64,000 nt of DNA from CAWDNM01 sp964521195 (GCA_964521195.1 CAZFRE010000001.1:496001-560000), one strand, 5' to 3'. Counted from the first letter of the stretch, positions 1-8,329 are shown. Notes: generated by a model from the letters alone, not told the origin. Made by a program: numbers and translations.

Positions 1-2
1 AG

Positions 3-701
3 ATCGCAGCGATCCAGCACCGCGTTCGCGATTGTGCCGAGGATGACGCGCGCGCCTTGGCGTCCGCTGCCGCACGTGCCGCCGCGCAGGGCGCGGAGTT
101 CATCGTGCTCCCGGACCTGCCGTGGCTCGAAGACGGCGACGGCAAGGCACGTGCGCTCCTCTTCGGTCTCACCGGTGAGCTGTCGCCGTTCTGTCTGGCG
201 CCCAGTAGCGACCCGGTCGCGCGTGGAAGCGCCGTGGTCGCCGCGTTGCCGGACCGCTTCGCCGGACCGGACGGCACGCCCGGCGTCACGGTGATCGCCA
301 CCGGCGACGCATGCATGGATGGCGGCGAGTTGGCGCGTGTCGCGGCCCTCAGGCCGTCGCTCGCCGTCCTGTCGCCCCGCAGCGAGACCGACCTGCAGGC
401 CGAGGCGATGCTCGAGTACGGTATCGAGCTCTCGGACTCGCTCGCGGGCGTGGTCGTGATCGCCGAGTGCGCCGGCGCCGAGCCGCTCGACGCGGGCCAC
501 GGCGGCAGCGCCATCATCATCCTGGGCGAAGTGGTCGCCGAGGCGCTCTTCGATGACGATGTGCTGTTCGCCGACGTCGCGCTGCCGTTCCCGCAACCCT
601 CGCCCCGCGAGCCGCTTCCGGTCGTGCCGCCGCTGCTCGCTCAGCGCGTCGCGCACAACCGCGGTCGTGGCGAAATCGAGCACGGCCCCGACCTCTCGTA
701 G
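3..701 (+). CDS. carbon-nitrogen hydrolase (nitrilase) family protein, 5' end outside window
   Basis: The reading frame is open from the left window edge to a stop at 699-701, giving 232 visible residues. The start resembles the nitrilase-superfamily N terminus (IAAIQ..., then GAEFIVLPD near residues 30-38). Members hydrolyse amide or nitrile C-N bonds with a Glu-Lys-Cys triad. Here the Glu position of the usual LPE box is Asp (residue 38). A possible nucleophile Cys lies near residue 104 in a shortened CMDGGELAR motif, compared with the usual C-D-x-R-F-P-E. The true start is outside the window; a TTG at 57 is only an internal alternative. It may be a divergent or inactive member, and its substrate is unknown. 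Confidence 0.6.
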   Translation: MAAIQHRVRDCAEDDARALASAAARAAAQGAEFIVLPDLPWLEDGDGKARALLFGLTGELSPFCLAPSSDPVARGSAVVAALPDRFAGPDGTPGVTVIATGDACMDGGELARVAALRPSLAVLSPRSETDLQAEAMLEYGIELSDSLAGVVVIAECAGAEPLDAGHGGSAIIILGEVVAEALFDDDVLFADVALPFPQPSPREPLPVVPPLLAQRVAHNRGRGEIEHGPDLS

Positions 702-816
702 CGCCGAGACGCGCCGCGGGCGGCACCGCTCCGCATGCTAGAATCTGCGTGACTTGCACAGGGTGCGCAGCTTCTGCCGCGCCCGTACTTCGCGAAACTC
801 AAGGGGGATCTCACGC

Positions 817-1752
817 GTGGGCTATCCGAAGGTCACGGTCGTCGGCGCAGGTCAGGTAGGCGCCACCGCAGCGCAGCTGCTCCTGCTCCACGACGTCGCT
901 GACGTCGTCATGATCGACGTCGCCGAGGGCCTGCCGCAGGGCAAGGCGCTCGACATGATGCACATGCGCTCCGTCGAGCGCTTCGGCCCCACAGTCACCG
1001 GCACCAACGACTACGCCGACACCGCCGGTTCCGATGTCGTCGTCGTGACCGCCGGGCTGCCGCGCAAGCCCGGCATGACCCGCGACGACCTCCTCGCCGC
1101 CAACAAGGCGATCGTGGAAAGCGTCATCTCGCAGGTCGTCTCGGCGTCGCCCGACGCGATCGTCATCTGCGTCACCAACCCGCTCGACGTCATGACCTAC
1201 CTCGCCAAGAACGTGAGCGGCCTGCCCACGAACCGCATCTTCGGCATGGGGGGCGTCCTCGACTCCGCCCGCTTCGCCTTCGCGATCGCCGAGAAGACCG
1301 GCGCCGCCATCACCGATGTCGACGCGCTTGCCATGGCTGCCCACGGTGACGCGATGGTCCCGATGCCGCGCTTCTCCACCGTAGCCGGCACGTCGCTCAC
1401 CGACCTGCTCCCCGCCGAGGAGGTCGAAGCGCTCGTGCAGCGCACGATCTTCGGCGGTGCCGAGGTGGTCGCGCTGCTCAAGACCGGCTCGGCGTTCTAC
1501 GCGCCGGCGGCGAGCGTCGTGGCGATGGTGCGCGCGGTGCTCGGCGACACCGGTGAGACGCTGCCTACGTGCGCGTACCTCTCCGGCGAGTACGGCATCG
1601 ACGACATCTACATGAGCGTCCCTGCGCGTCTCGGACGTGCGGGCGTGCTCGAAGTCGTCGAGCTGCCGGTCACGCCGGCGGAGCTTGAGGCGCTGCAAGC
1701 GTCTGCGGCCACCATCGCCGAGGCCGTCGACTCGCTCGGCCTGCGGGGGTAG
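817..1752 (+). CDS. mdh: malate dehydrogenase (LDH-like type)
   Basis: This 311-residue protein interconverts malate and oxaloacetate with NAD(H). The Rossmann motif GAGQVG is at 10-15. The substrate loop RKPGMTRDD (83-91) has Arg83 and Arg89, the malate signature in this family; lactate dehydrogenases carry Gln at the first position. The VTNPLDV box is at 119-125, and the catalytic pair Asp149 and His176 lies in VLDSARF and AAHGDAM. I chose the GTG at 817 because AAGGGGGA precedes it by about 8 bases and it places the Rossmann strand at the terminus; the upstream extension to 754 is Arg-rich and lacks homology. A TAGAAT -10-like box sits at 739-744. The gene is followed at once by fumarase, a TCA-cycle neighbour. 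Confidence 0.93.
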   Translation: MGYPKVTVVGAGQVGATAAQLLLLHDVADVVMIDVAEGLPQGKALDMMHMRSVERFGPTVTGTNDYADTAGSDVVVVTAGLPRKPGMTRDDLLAANKAIVESVISQVVSASPDAIVICVTNPLDVMTYLAKNVSGLPTNRIFGMGGVLDSARFAFAIAEKTGAAITDVDALAMAAHGDAMVPMPRFSTVAGTSLTDLLPAEEVEALVQRTIFGGAEVVALLKTGSAFYAPAASVVAMVRAVLGDTGETLPTCAYLSGEYGIDDIYMSVPARLGRAGVLEVVELPVTPAELEALQASAATIAEAVDSLGLRG

Positions 1753-1753
1753 C

Positions 1754-2602
1754 GTGCTCGCCGCCTCAGCGATCGCGGACGCCGTCCGCACCGCCATTCC
1801 CCGTATCGCGGCAACGCTGCGCCCCGACGCGCTCGCCGCGATGCAGCGTGCCGCGCTCACCGAGCGCTCGCCTCGCGGTCGCGCCGTGCTCGAGCAGCTG
1901 CTCGACAACGCGTGCCTGGCCGAGCGCGACCTCATGCCGCTGTGCCAGGACACAGGCACTGTCTGGGTTCATGTCGAGCTCGGTGCCGATGAGTGCGTGT
2001 GCGGCGACCTGCAGACTGCGGTCGACGGTGCCGTCAGGGCCGCCTACCGCGATGCCGGCCTTCGCATGAGCCTCGTTGGCGACGCGCTACTCGACCGCGA
2101 CAACACGCGCGACAACACGCCGGCGTTCGTCGACGTCGCGCCGGGCGCCCGCCCGGGCACCGGCGGGACGGTGCACGTGATGCTCAAGGGCGGCGGCAGT
2201 GACAACGCGAGCCGCGTCGAGATGCTGCCGCCGAGCGCCGGCTTCGAGGGCGTGAAGCGCGTCGTACTCGAAGCCGTGGAAGCGAAGGCGAGCGGCGCCT
2301 GCCCGCCGCTCGTGGTCGGTGTCGGCGTGGGTGCGACATTCGACAAGGTGGGAGGGCTCGCCAAGAAGGCGCTGCTGCGCGATGTCGGATCTTCGCCGTC
2401 CGACCCGCGCATCGCGGGGCTCGAGGCCGAGCTGCTCGCGGCGGTCAACGCCACCGGCATCGGACCCGGCGGCCTCGGCGGTGACACCACCGCGCTCGCG
2501 GTGCACATCGCGACGGCACCGTGCCACATCGCATCACTGCCTGTGGCGGTCAACCTCGGGTGCTCGGCGGTGCGCTCGATCAGCGTGGAGGTGTCCGCGT
2601 GA
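1754..2602 (+). CDS. fumA: class I fumarate hydratase, alpha (N-terminal) subunit
   Basis: This 282-residue protein is the Fe-S-bearing half of a two-subunit, oxygen-sensitive fumarase that interconverts fumarate and malate. Family marks are LCQDTG (Cys64), a second Cys in the ACPPLVVGVGVG block, and a GPGGLGGDTT block followed by a C-terminal Cys-containing segment. These Cys residues are the expected [4Fe-4S] ligands. The GTG at 1754 follows the mdh stop by one base, implying translational coupling. The beta subunit is not adjacent: an MFS gene lies between them, and beta is at 4109-4681. Tartrate dehydratase shares the family, but the mdh context favours fumarase. Confidence 0.9.
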   Translation: MLAASAIADAVRTAIPRIAATLRPDALAAMQRAALTERSPRGRAVLEQLLDNACLAERDLMPLCQDTGTVWVHVELGADECVCGDLQTAVDGAVRAAYRDAGLRMSLVGDALLDRDNTRDNTPAFVDVAPGARPGTGGTVHVMLKGGGSDNASRVEMLPPSAGFEGVKRVVLEAVEAKASGACPPLVVGVGVGATFDKVGGLAKKALLRDVGSSPSDPRIAGLEAELLAAVNATGIGPGGLGGDTTALAVHIATAPCHIASLPVAVNLGCSAVRSISVEVSA

Positions 2603-4116
2603 GCGACACGGCTCTCCACCGTGACGGAGCCGGCGGCGCCGCCCCGGCATCCGGCAGAGGCGGCTATGCCCGCCTGCTGAAGAGCCGGAACTTCCGGCGG
2701 CTGTGGTACGCGCAGTTCGTGAGCGGTATCGGCGACTGGCTCGTCATCGGCCTGCTCATGCCGCTCGTCACGAAGCTCTCCGGCGGTTCGTCGTTCGCGG
2801 TCGCGGGGCTGCTCATCGCAAAGATCATCCCTGCGCTCATCCTGAGCTCGTTCACCGGCGTCCTCGTCGACCGCTTCGACCGGCGCAAGGTGATGATCAC
2901 CGCGGACGTCGTGCGCATGGTGCTCACCCTCGCTCTCGTCTGGACGAACTCGCTCTGGGTCATCTACGCTGTCGTGCTCCTCATGGAGACCGCGTCGCTC
3001 TTCTTCTGGCCCGCGCGCAACTCGCTCATCCCGTACCTGGTCGACGAGAACGACATCGTCGCAGCCAACGGATTGTCGTACACGACGCAGCAGGCCAGCA
3101 TGATCGTGGGCCTCTCGGCGGTCACGGCGATCCTCGCCGCGTTCGAGTGGATCGTGCGCTGGGTCATCTCGGCGGGGCTGCCGATCGTCAGCAGCTTCGT
3201 GGGCGCGTTCGCGCCGGCGCTGTTGGGCGAGCGCGCGGGTGTGGTGCTGAACTCGTTCACCTTCGTCTTCTCGGCGATCATGGTCGCGCTCATCCACGTG
3301 AGCGCACGTCCCGCCGACAACAGCGGCCCCATCGACCTGTCGCTGCTCGGCAAGGACGTCATCGACTCCTTCCGCTTCCTGCGCGAGCACGTCGAGCTCA
3401 GGAGCCTGCTGCTCGTCATCGGCCTCGCGATCCTGGGCGGCGGCGCGATCATCCCGGTCGGCGTCGTCTACATCGCCGAGTCGAGCGGCAACCTGATCGG
3501 CGGCATCCCGCTGCTCGCCGGTATCCCCGCACTCGAGGCGCTCGTAGGCTCGCGGCAGACGTTCGTGCTCGTGTGCCTCGCGGTGGGGATGACGCTCGGC
3601 GCGCTCGTCGTGCCGCGCATCGAGCGGCGCATGCCTCTGCAGCTGCTCTTCGCGGGTAGCGTGGCCACGTTCGGCGTCGCGATGCTGGGCTTCGCGAGCG
3701 TCCGCCAGTACTGGATCGCCTGCGTCTTCACGGCGCTCGCCGGCGCGTGCATCGCCACGCTCACGGTCGCGGGTAACAGCTACGTGGTCCGCACCGTCGA
3801 CGACTCGATCCGCGGACGCGTCTTCACGGCCCAGGAGTCGGTGATCCGCGTGTCGCTGCTGCTGTCGATGATCGTCATGGCGCCCATCGGCGACATCGTT
3901 GCCAACAGCGTCCGGCATATCGTCGCGCGCTCGGGTGTGCCCTACGACGAGGTGTACCTGACCGGTCCGCGCATCACGCTGTGGTTCGCCTCGCTGGTCG
4001 TGCTCGGCGCTGCGGCGTATGCCTTCAAGACGCTCGACTGGCGCCGCGCGGACGCTGCGGTGACGCCCGTGGGCGTGAGCCCCTCCGAGCCCGGGAAGGA
4101 GGCCGCCCGTGCCTGA
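2599..4116 (+). CDS. MFS transporter (EntS/MFS_3-like)
   Basis: This 505-residue protein is very hydrophobic, with roughly 12 predicted membrane helices. It has an MFS loop between helices 2 and 3 (DRFDRRKVMI) and a start like EntS-type exporters (LLKSRNFRRLWYAQFVSGIGDW). A soluble, Ser/Gly-rich N terminus of about 25 residues precedes the first helix. The GTG at 2599 overlaps the fumarase-alpha stop (GTGA) and has GGAGG upstream. Its 3' end overlaps the fumarase-beta start by 8 bases, so it is co-translated between the two fumarase genes. The substrate cannot be read from the sequence. Export of a small molecule is the family norm, and any link to C4-dicarboxylates is speculative. Confidence 0.85.
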   Translation: MSDTALHRDGAGGAAPASGRGGYARLLKSRNFRRLWYAQFVSGIGDWLVIGLLMPLVTKLSGGSSFAVAGLLIAKIIPALILSSFTGVLVDRFDRRKVMITADVVRMVLTLALVWTNSLWVIYAVVLLMETASLFFWPARNSLIPYLVDENDIVAANGLSYTTQQASMIVGLSAVTAILAAFEWIVRWVISAGLPIVSSFVGAFAPALLGERAGVVLNSFTFVFSAIMVALIHVSARPADNSGPIDLSLLGKDVIDSFRFLREHVELRSLLLVIGLAILGGGAIIPVGVVYIAESSGNLIGGIPLLAGIPALEALVGSRQTFVLVCLAVGMTLGALVVPRIERRMPLQLLFAGSVATFGVAMLGFASVRQYWIACVFTALAGACIATLTVAGNSYVVRTVDDSIRGRVFTAQESVIRVSLLLSMIVMAPIGDIVANSVRHIVARSGVPYDEVYLTGPRITLWFASLVVLGAAAYAFKTLDWRRADAAVTPVGVSPSEPGKEAARA

Positions 4117-4681
4117 CGCCATCGCCATCGAACTCCCGGTCTCGCGCGAGACGCTCGCGCGACTGGCCGTCGGCGACGAGGTGCGACTCTCGGGCCCCGT
4201 CTTCACGGCGCGCGACGCGGGGCATGCGCGCCTGATCGAAGCACTCGCAGAGACGGGCGAGCTGCCGTTCGGGCTTGCCGGCCAGACCCTCTTCTACGCC
4301 GGTCCGACGCCTGCGACCGATGCATATCCCGCCGGGTCGGTGGGTCCGACGACCGCCAGGCGCATGGACGCGGAGACACCCGCGCTTCTTCGCGCCGGCA
4401 TCGTCGCCGCGATCGGCAAGGGCTCGCGCTCGGAGGCCGTGCGCGAGGCGTTCGCCGAGACGGGCAGCGTCTACTTCGCTGCGGTGGGCGGTGCGGCGGC
4501 GCTTCTCGGCGCGCACGTCGTGGCCGCCGAGCCGGTCGCTTGGCCCGAACTCGGCACCGAGGCGCTGGTGCGACTCACCCTCTCGGACTTCCCGGTGTTC
4601 GTCGCCGTCGACGCGACCGGCGAGGACCTCTATGCGAGCGCTCCCGCCGAATGGCGTGCGGAGACGGGGGGAGAGCGGTGA
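4109..4681 (+). CDS. fumB: class I fumarate hydratase, beta (C-terminal) subunit
   Basis: This 190-residue protein completes the two-subunit fumarase. Family marks are GDEVRLSGPVFTARDAGH (22-39), YAGP (63-66), the substrate-binding GPTTARRMD (79-87), IGKGSRS (102-108), then VYFAAVGGAAALL and a PVAWPELGTEALVRL block. The length of about 190 matches stand-alone beta subunits. The GTG at 4109 overlaps the MFS stop by 8 bases and has AAGGAGG upstream. It is separated from its alpha partner by a 1.5-kb transporter gene, an unusual layout for a heteromeric enzyme. Confidence 0.9.
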   Translation: MPDAIAIELPVSRETLARLAVGDEVRLSGPVFTARDAGHARLIEALAETGELPFGLAGQTLFYAGPTPATDAYPAGSVGPTTARRMDAETPALLRAGIVAAIGKGSRSEAVREAFAETGSVYFAAVGGAAALLGAHVVAAEPVAWPELGTEALVRLTLSDFPVFVAVDATGEDLYASAPAEWRAETGGER

Positions 4682-5343
4682 GCGACAGCGCGCCGATGAC
4701 CCGCGGGGTCTTCATCACGTTCGAAGGCGGGGAGGGCTGCGGCAAGTCCACGCAGCTGCGCCTGCTCGCGCATGCGCTCGAGGCCGCGGGCGTGCCCGTC
4801 CGAACCCTGCGAGAGCCGGGCGGCACCGCCGTCGGAGAGGCCGTGCGCTCCATCCTGCTCGACCCCGACCATGCAGGTCTCGACGACATCGCCGAGCTGC
4901 TGCTCTACGAGGCGGCGCGCGCCCAGCTCGTCGCAGAGGTGATCGAGCCTGCGCTCGAAGCCGGCGAGGTCGTGTTGTGCGATCGCTTCTACGACTCGAC
5001 GACCGCGTACCAGGGTCACGCGCGCGGCATCGCGCTCGACGAGGTCGCCGAGCTCAACCGCGCGGCCACCGACGGCCTGTCGCCCGACCGGACTCTCATC
5101 CTCGACGTCGACCCGGCGCTCGGCATCGCGCGGGCCACGAGTCACGGCGCCGACCGGCTCGAGTCCGAGGACCTCGCGTTCCACCGGCGCGTGCGCGAGG
5201 GGTTCCTCGCGATCGCCGCTGCAGAACCCGAGCGTGTCCGCACGGTTGACGCGTCCGGCGGCATCGATGAGGTCGCCTGCGCGGTCGCCGCCGCGCTCGC
5301 GGACATGCCGCAGCTCGCCGACGCGCTCGGTGGCGAGCGATGA
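4678..5343 (+). CDS. tmk: thymidylate kinase
   Basis: This 221-residue enzyme phosphorylates dTMP to dTDP. The P-loop EGGEGCGKST is at 16-25, followed by the REPGGT box, the DR(F/Y) motif in CDRFYDSTTAYQG, and the lid region GADRLESEDLAFH. The GTG at 4678 overlaps the fumarase-beta stop (GTGA). A start at 4540 would add a low-complexity Arg-rich segment lacking homology, so it was rejected. tmk-holB-ricT is a conserved gene order in Gram-positives. The pathway fits thyX and the dCMP deaminase later in the window. Confidence 0.95.
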   Translation: MSDSAPMTRGVFITFEGGEGCGKSTQLRLLAHALEAAGVPVRTLREPGGTAVGEAVRSILLDPDHAGLDDIAELLLYEAARAQLVAEVIEPALEAGEVVLCDRFYDSTTAYQGHARGIALDEVAELNRAATDGLSPDRTLILDVDPALGIARATSHGADRLESEDLAFHRRVREGFLAIAAAEPERVRTVDASGGIDEVACAVAAALADMPQLADALGGER

Positions 5344-6464
5344 CGGAGTGCGTCTTCGATGACCTCGTCGGACAGGAGCGCGTAGCCGGATTCCTGCGCC
5401 ACGCCGTCGAGGGCGGGATGGTGAGCCACGCCTACCTCTTCGTGGGGCCGCCGGGGTCCGGCAAGGCCACTGCAGCCAAGTCGCTCGCCTGCGCCATCAT
5501 CTGCGACGACGACGGCTGCGGCACGTGTGGCGAGTGCTACCGGATCCGCCGAGGCAGTCATCCGGACGTCCACCTCGTCGAGCCGGAGGGTGCCGCGGGC
5601 TACCTCGCCGAGCAGGTCCGCGACATCATCCACGATGTCAGCCTCGCGCCCATCGACGGTAGCCACAAGATCTACATCGTCAAGAGCGCCGACCTGTTCA
5701 ACGACGCGTCGGCGAACGCCTTTCTCAAGACCCTGGAGGAGCCGCCCGACGATGTGACCATCGTGCTCATGGCGCACTCCTTCGACGCGGTCCTCCCTAC
5801 GATCGCCTCGCGCTGTCAGGTCGTTCGCTTCCGTCGGATTCCCCCCTCGGAGTCGGCCGCGATCCTCGTGGCGAAGACGGGTGCGGACCCCGACGAGGCC
5901 GCCGCCGCCCTCGCAGCGGCCGGCGGCGTGGTGGTTCGCGCACGTGACTTCCTGGCAAGCCCCGCCCGCCGAGAAGCCCGCGCCGCGATCCTGCGCATCC
6001 TGAAGGACCTTGCATACGCCGACGACCTCGACGTGCTTGTCGCCGCCAAGGAGCTGCTGACGGCGGTCAAGGCGCCACTCGAGGACGTCAAGGCGGCCCA
6101 GAGCGCGGAGATCGCGCAGCGCTCGGACTTCATGGGTCGGGGCGGGAGCAAGGCGTTGGAGGAGCGTCACAAGCGCGAGCTGACCGCGCGGGAGCGTGAG
6201 GGCGTGGCAGAAGTCCTCAACGTCGCCGAGAGCTGGCTTCGGGATTGCTTGGTCATCTCCCAAGGTGTCGACGATCTGGTCGTCAACACCGACGCCAAAG
6301 ACGCGATGTCGGGCATCGGCGCCATCATCACTCCGGGAGCCGCGGTGACCGCGTTGAACGCTGTGAACGATGCTCGTCGTCGTATCTCGTATAATGTGAG
6401 CCCCCAGCTGGCCATCGAGGCCATGCTTTTCGATATTCGAGAGGTGTTGCGATGCCCACGGTAG
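5340..6464 (+). CDS. holB: DNA polymerase III subunit delta'
   Basis: This 374-residue clamp-loader AAA+ subunit has Walker A GPPGSGKAT at 36-44, with Ala where the usual Thr/Ser follows Lys. A Cys cluster near 55-66 (Cys60, Cys63, Cys66) is the expected zinc-binding insert. It also has the AFLKTLEEPP box and the sensor-1 SRC motif (IASRCQVV). The ATG at 5340 overlaps the tmk stop by 4 bases. It loads the beta clamp together with the tau and delta subunits, which are not in this window. A stretch at about 240-330 is less conserved. Confidence 0.92.
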   Translation: MTECVFDDLVGQERVAGFLRHAVEGGMVSHAYLFVGPPGSGKATAAKSLACAIICDDDGCGTCGECYRIRRGSHPDVHLVEPEGAAGYLAEQVRDIIHDVSLAPIDGSHKIYIVKSADLFNDASANAFLKTLEEPPDDVTIVLMAHSFDAVLPTIASRCQVVRFRRIPPSESAAILVAKTGADPDEAAAALAAAGGVVVRARDFLASPARREARAAILRILKDLAYADDLDVLVAAKELLTAVKAPLEDVKAAQSAEIAQRSDFMGRGGSKALEERHKRELTAREREGVAEVLNVAESWLRDCLVISQGVDDLVVNTDAKDAMSGIGAIITPGAAVTALNAVNDARRRISYNVSPQLAIEAMLFDIREVLRCPR

Positions 6465-7690
6465 TGGGAGTGAAGCTGCGTTATGCGCCAAAGCAGCTCT
6501 GGTTCGACCCGGCAGGAAGCGCACCCGAGATGGGCGACGCGGTCATCGTCGAGACAGAGCGTGGAATAGAGTTCGGATACGTTTCGGCCGCTCCGCATGA
6601 CGTGGAGCCGTCTGAGGTTCCTGCTCCTCTCAAGCCGGTCATGCGTGTGGCCGGCCCGGAGGACCTCGAGTACCAAGAGGAACTCGAGGGCAAGGAGGCC
6701 GAGGCGCTGCCGGTCTTCCGGGAACTCGTGAACGAGTACAAGCTCGATATGAAGCCTATCGACGTCGAGTATCTCTTCGGCGGCGACAAGGTCGTCTTCT
6801 ACTTTGTCGCCGAGGAGCGCGTCGACTTCCGCGACCTGGTCAAGGACCTCGCAAGCCGCTTCCGCGCGCGCATCGACATGCGACAGGTGGGGGTGCGCGA
6901 CGAGGCACGCATGGTCGGTGGTCTCGGCCACTGTGGTGAGCAGCTGTGCTGCGTTCGGTTCGGCGGCGAGTTCCAGCCTGTCTCGATCCGCATGGCGAAA
7001 GAACAAGACCTCCCGCTGAACCCCTTGAAAATCTCGGGACTCTGCGGCAGACTCATGTGCTGTTTGCGCTATGAGTACGAGGCGTACAAGGACTTCAAGT
7101 CCCGCGCTCCCAAGAAGGGTGCGATCGTGGAGACGCCGCTCGGCCTCGCGAAGGTGTTCGAACTGCACACGCCGCGTGAGACGATCGGCATGAAGTTCGA
7201 GGACGGCAAGCGGGTCAACGTCCCCCTCGCCGACATGGCGTGTTCGAAGGGCACCGGCTGCCCGTGTTCGGTCAGCCGAGAGGTGCTCGAGGAAGCGGGC
7301 GGTACCGGTACGGCCCTCGCGTTCGCGGCTCTCGATCGCGAAGCGGAGGCGGCAGCGGCTCCGCCGACGCTGAAGCCGCGATCGAGCGGCGGCGGGCGTC
7401 CGCAACGTACGGCTCCTTCCCAGAAGGAGGCCACGGGCGGCGAGAAGCCGGCCGAGGCGGCCAAGACCGAGGGTGGCGGGCGCAAGCGCCGTCGCCGAGG
7501 CGGGCGAGGCGGCGGCGAGAACGGTGCCGCGGCGCAGTCGGCCAAGCCGGCCGAGGGTGTCAAGGCTCCCAAGGCCGAGAAGCCCGCGGCTGCCCCGGCG
7601 GGCGAGCAGGGAGCGCCGAAGGGCAACCGCAGGCGCAGAAGGCGTCGCCCGGGCTCGGGCGGCGGAAGCGGGGACGCCCCGCAAGGGTGA
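6452..7690 (+). CDS. ricT: PSP1-domain regulator RicT (YaaT-like) with basic C-terminal tail
   Basis: This 412-residue protein has an N-terminal PSP1 domain (about 1-260). Six Cys occur in two clusters, GHCGEQLCC (Cys161, 166, 167) and LCGRLMCC (Cys198, 203, 204), which match the Fe-S-binding Cys of RicT. In Bacillus, RicT works with RicA and RicF in mRNA processing and development; neither partner is in this window. Residues from about 285 onward form an Ala/Gly/Lys/Arg-rich tail with runs such as KRRRRGGRGGG and a terminal RRRRRRRPG, likely disordered and nucleic-acid binding. The ATG at 6452 overlaps holB by 13 bases and is preceded by GAGAGG. Confidence 0.9.
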   Translation: MPTVVGVKLRYAPKQLWFDPAGSAPEMGDAVIVETERGIEFGYVSAAPHDVEPSEVPAPLKPVMRVAGPEDLEYQEELEGKEAEALPVFRELVNEYKLDMKPIDVEYLFGGDKVVFYFVAEERVDFRDLVKDLASRFRARIDMRQVGVRDEARMVGGLGHCGEQLCCVRFGGEFQPVSIRMAKEQDLPLNPLKISGLCGRLMCCLRYEYEAYKDFKSRAPKKGAIVETPLGLAKVFELHTPRETIGMKFEDGKRVNVPLADMACSKGTGCPCSVSREVLEEAGGTGTALAFAALDREAEAAAAPPTLKPRSSGGGRPQRTAPSQKEATGGEKPAEAAKTEGGGRKRRRRGGRGGGENGAAAQSAKPAEGVKAPKAEKPAAAPAGEQGAPKGNRRRRRRRPGSGGGSGDAPQG

Positions 7691-7701
7691 CAACCGGATA
7701 T

Positions 7702-7778
7702 GCCGATGTAGCTCAGCTGGCCAGAGCACCGCACTCGTAATGCGGGGGTCAGGGGTTCGAATCCCCTCATCGGCTCCA
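7702..7778 (+). tRNA. tRNA-Thr (anticodon CGT)
   Basis: The gene is 77 nt with an encoded CCA. It folds as acceptor GCCGATG/CATCGGC, D arm GCTC/GAGC, anticodon stem CCGCA/TGCGG around loop CTCGTAA (anticodon CGT, decoding ACG), variable GGGTC, T arm AGGGG-TTCGAAT-CCCCT, discriminator T and CCA at 7776-7778. It lies 11 bases after ricT and is followed by a strong hairpin. Confidence 0.97.
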
Positions 7779-7789
7779 CGGAATCGATA

Positions 7790-7820
7790 CAGGAGCGGTG
7801 TCTGAATGGCACCGCTCCTG
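7790..7820 (+). terminator. hairpin terminator after tRNA-Thr
   Basis: Perfect 11-bp stem, CAGGAGCGGTG (7790-7800) pairing with CACCGCTCCTG (7810-7820), around a 9-nt loop. It starts 11 bases after the tRNA CCA. There is no long U tract, as is usual in high-GC genomes. Confidence 0.7.
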
Positions 7821-7857
7821 CTTGCATAACTCGCACGCGATGGCCTGGGAGAGGAAC

Positions 7858-8208
7858 ATGATGAAGCGGATAGCGGTCACAGTCGCGTTGGCGCTCTCGT
7901 TGGTGATGGCACTCGCCGGTTGCTCGGCGACCCCGAAGGAGCCGGAGAATCCGCAGCTGGCGACGGCGGTGACCGATGCCTTCGCGGGCTTCGGGGCTCC
8001 TGATGTCGCCAAGTACGTTGATGCGGACAATCAGGGCAAGGTCGTCGTGCAGCTCAACAAGTCCTCTGCCGAGCTTGGCGACGACGCAGCCGTGAAGAAG
8101 GCCGGAGGCATGTGGGCCGACTTCGTGCTTCGCCGAGTGCCCGACGTCAAGATCGTCGTCATCACCGACTCGGCAGGCACGGAGATCGCGAATCAGGCGC
8201 GGAAGTAG
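7858..8208 (+). CDS. small putative lipoprotein of unknown function
   Basis: This 116-residue protein begins MMKRIAV, followed by a hydrophobic stretch and the lipobox LAGC with Cys22, predicting export and lipid anchoring. The mature part of about 95 residues is mixed-charge with no motif I recognise; a VVVQLNKSS/VKIVVITDSAG pattern suggests a small alpha/beta domain. The start was set at the ATG at 7858 (ATG also at 7861) because GGGAGAGGA precedes it and the signal peptide starts there. An upstream start at 7798 would run through the tRNA terminator hairpin. It stands alone between tRNA-Thr and the nuo operon. Confidence 0.75.
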   Translation: MMKRIAVTVALALSLVMALAGCSATPKEPENPQLATAVTDAFAGFGAPDVAKYVDADNQGKVVVQLNKSSAELGDDAAVKKAGGMWADFVLRRVPDVKIVVITDSAGTEIANQARK

Positions 8209-8249
8209 CCTGGCACGCCGAAGGTCCACGGATCCCATAGAGTGTCCCT

Positions 8250-8277
8250 CGGGGGCGGCGCACACGCGTCGCCCCCG
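8250..8277 (+). terminator. GC-rich hairpin, probable terminator of the lipoprotein gene
   Basis: CGGGGGCGGCG (8250-8260) pairs with CGTCGCCCCCG (8267-8277) with one G-T pair and a 6-nt loop. It lies 42 bases after the lipoprotein stop and has no U tract. It resembles the hairpin after atpC (62865-62900). Confidence 0.55.
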
Positions 8278-8300
8278 ATGCATTGGGGCCATGCACTTCA

Positions 8301-8329
8301 TCACATGGCCCACTTCTGCCACCATGTGA
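8301..8329. repeat. inverted repeat upstream of nuo operon 1
   Basis: TCACATGG (8301-8308) and CCATGTGA (8322-8329) are perfect 8-bp arms separated by 13 bases, in the 274-bp gap before nuoA. It could be a regulator binding site or an RNA hairpin. It does not fit a canonical FNR, CRP or Rex consensus. Confidence 0.5.

Noticed and set aside
2044..4206. 720-residue open frame on the minus strand
   Set aside because: It is antisense to fumarase alpha and the MFS gene; composition is shadow-like.
4109..4681. First impression that the fumarase beta subunit was missing
   Set aside because: The gene after the MFS transporter carries the beta-subunit motifs (GPTTARRMD, IGKG), so the enzyme is complete but split.
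7798..7857. Longer N terminus for the small lipoprotein (GTG at 7798)
   Set aside because: It would run through the tRNA terminator hairpin and bury the signal peptide; the ATG at 7858 has a ribosome site.
8301..8329. Inverted repeat as an FNR, CRP or Rex site
   Set aside because: TCACATGG-N13-CCATGTGA does not match these consensus sites in arm sequence or spacing; left unassigned.
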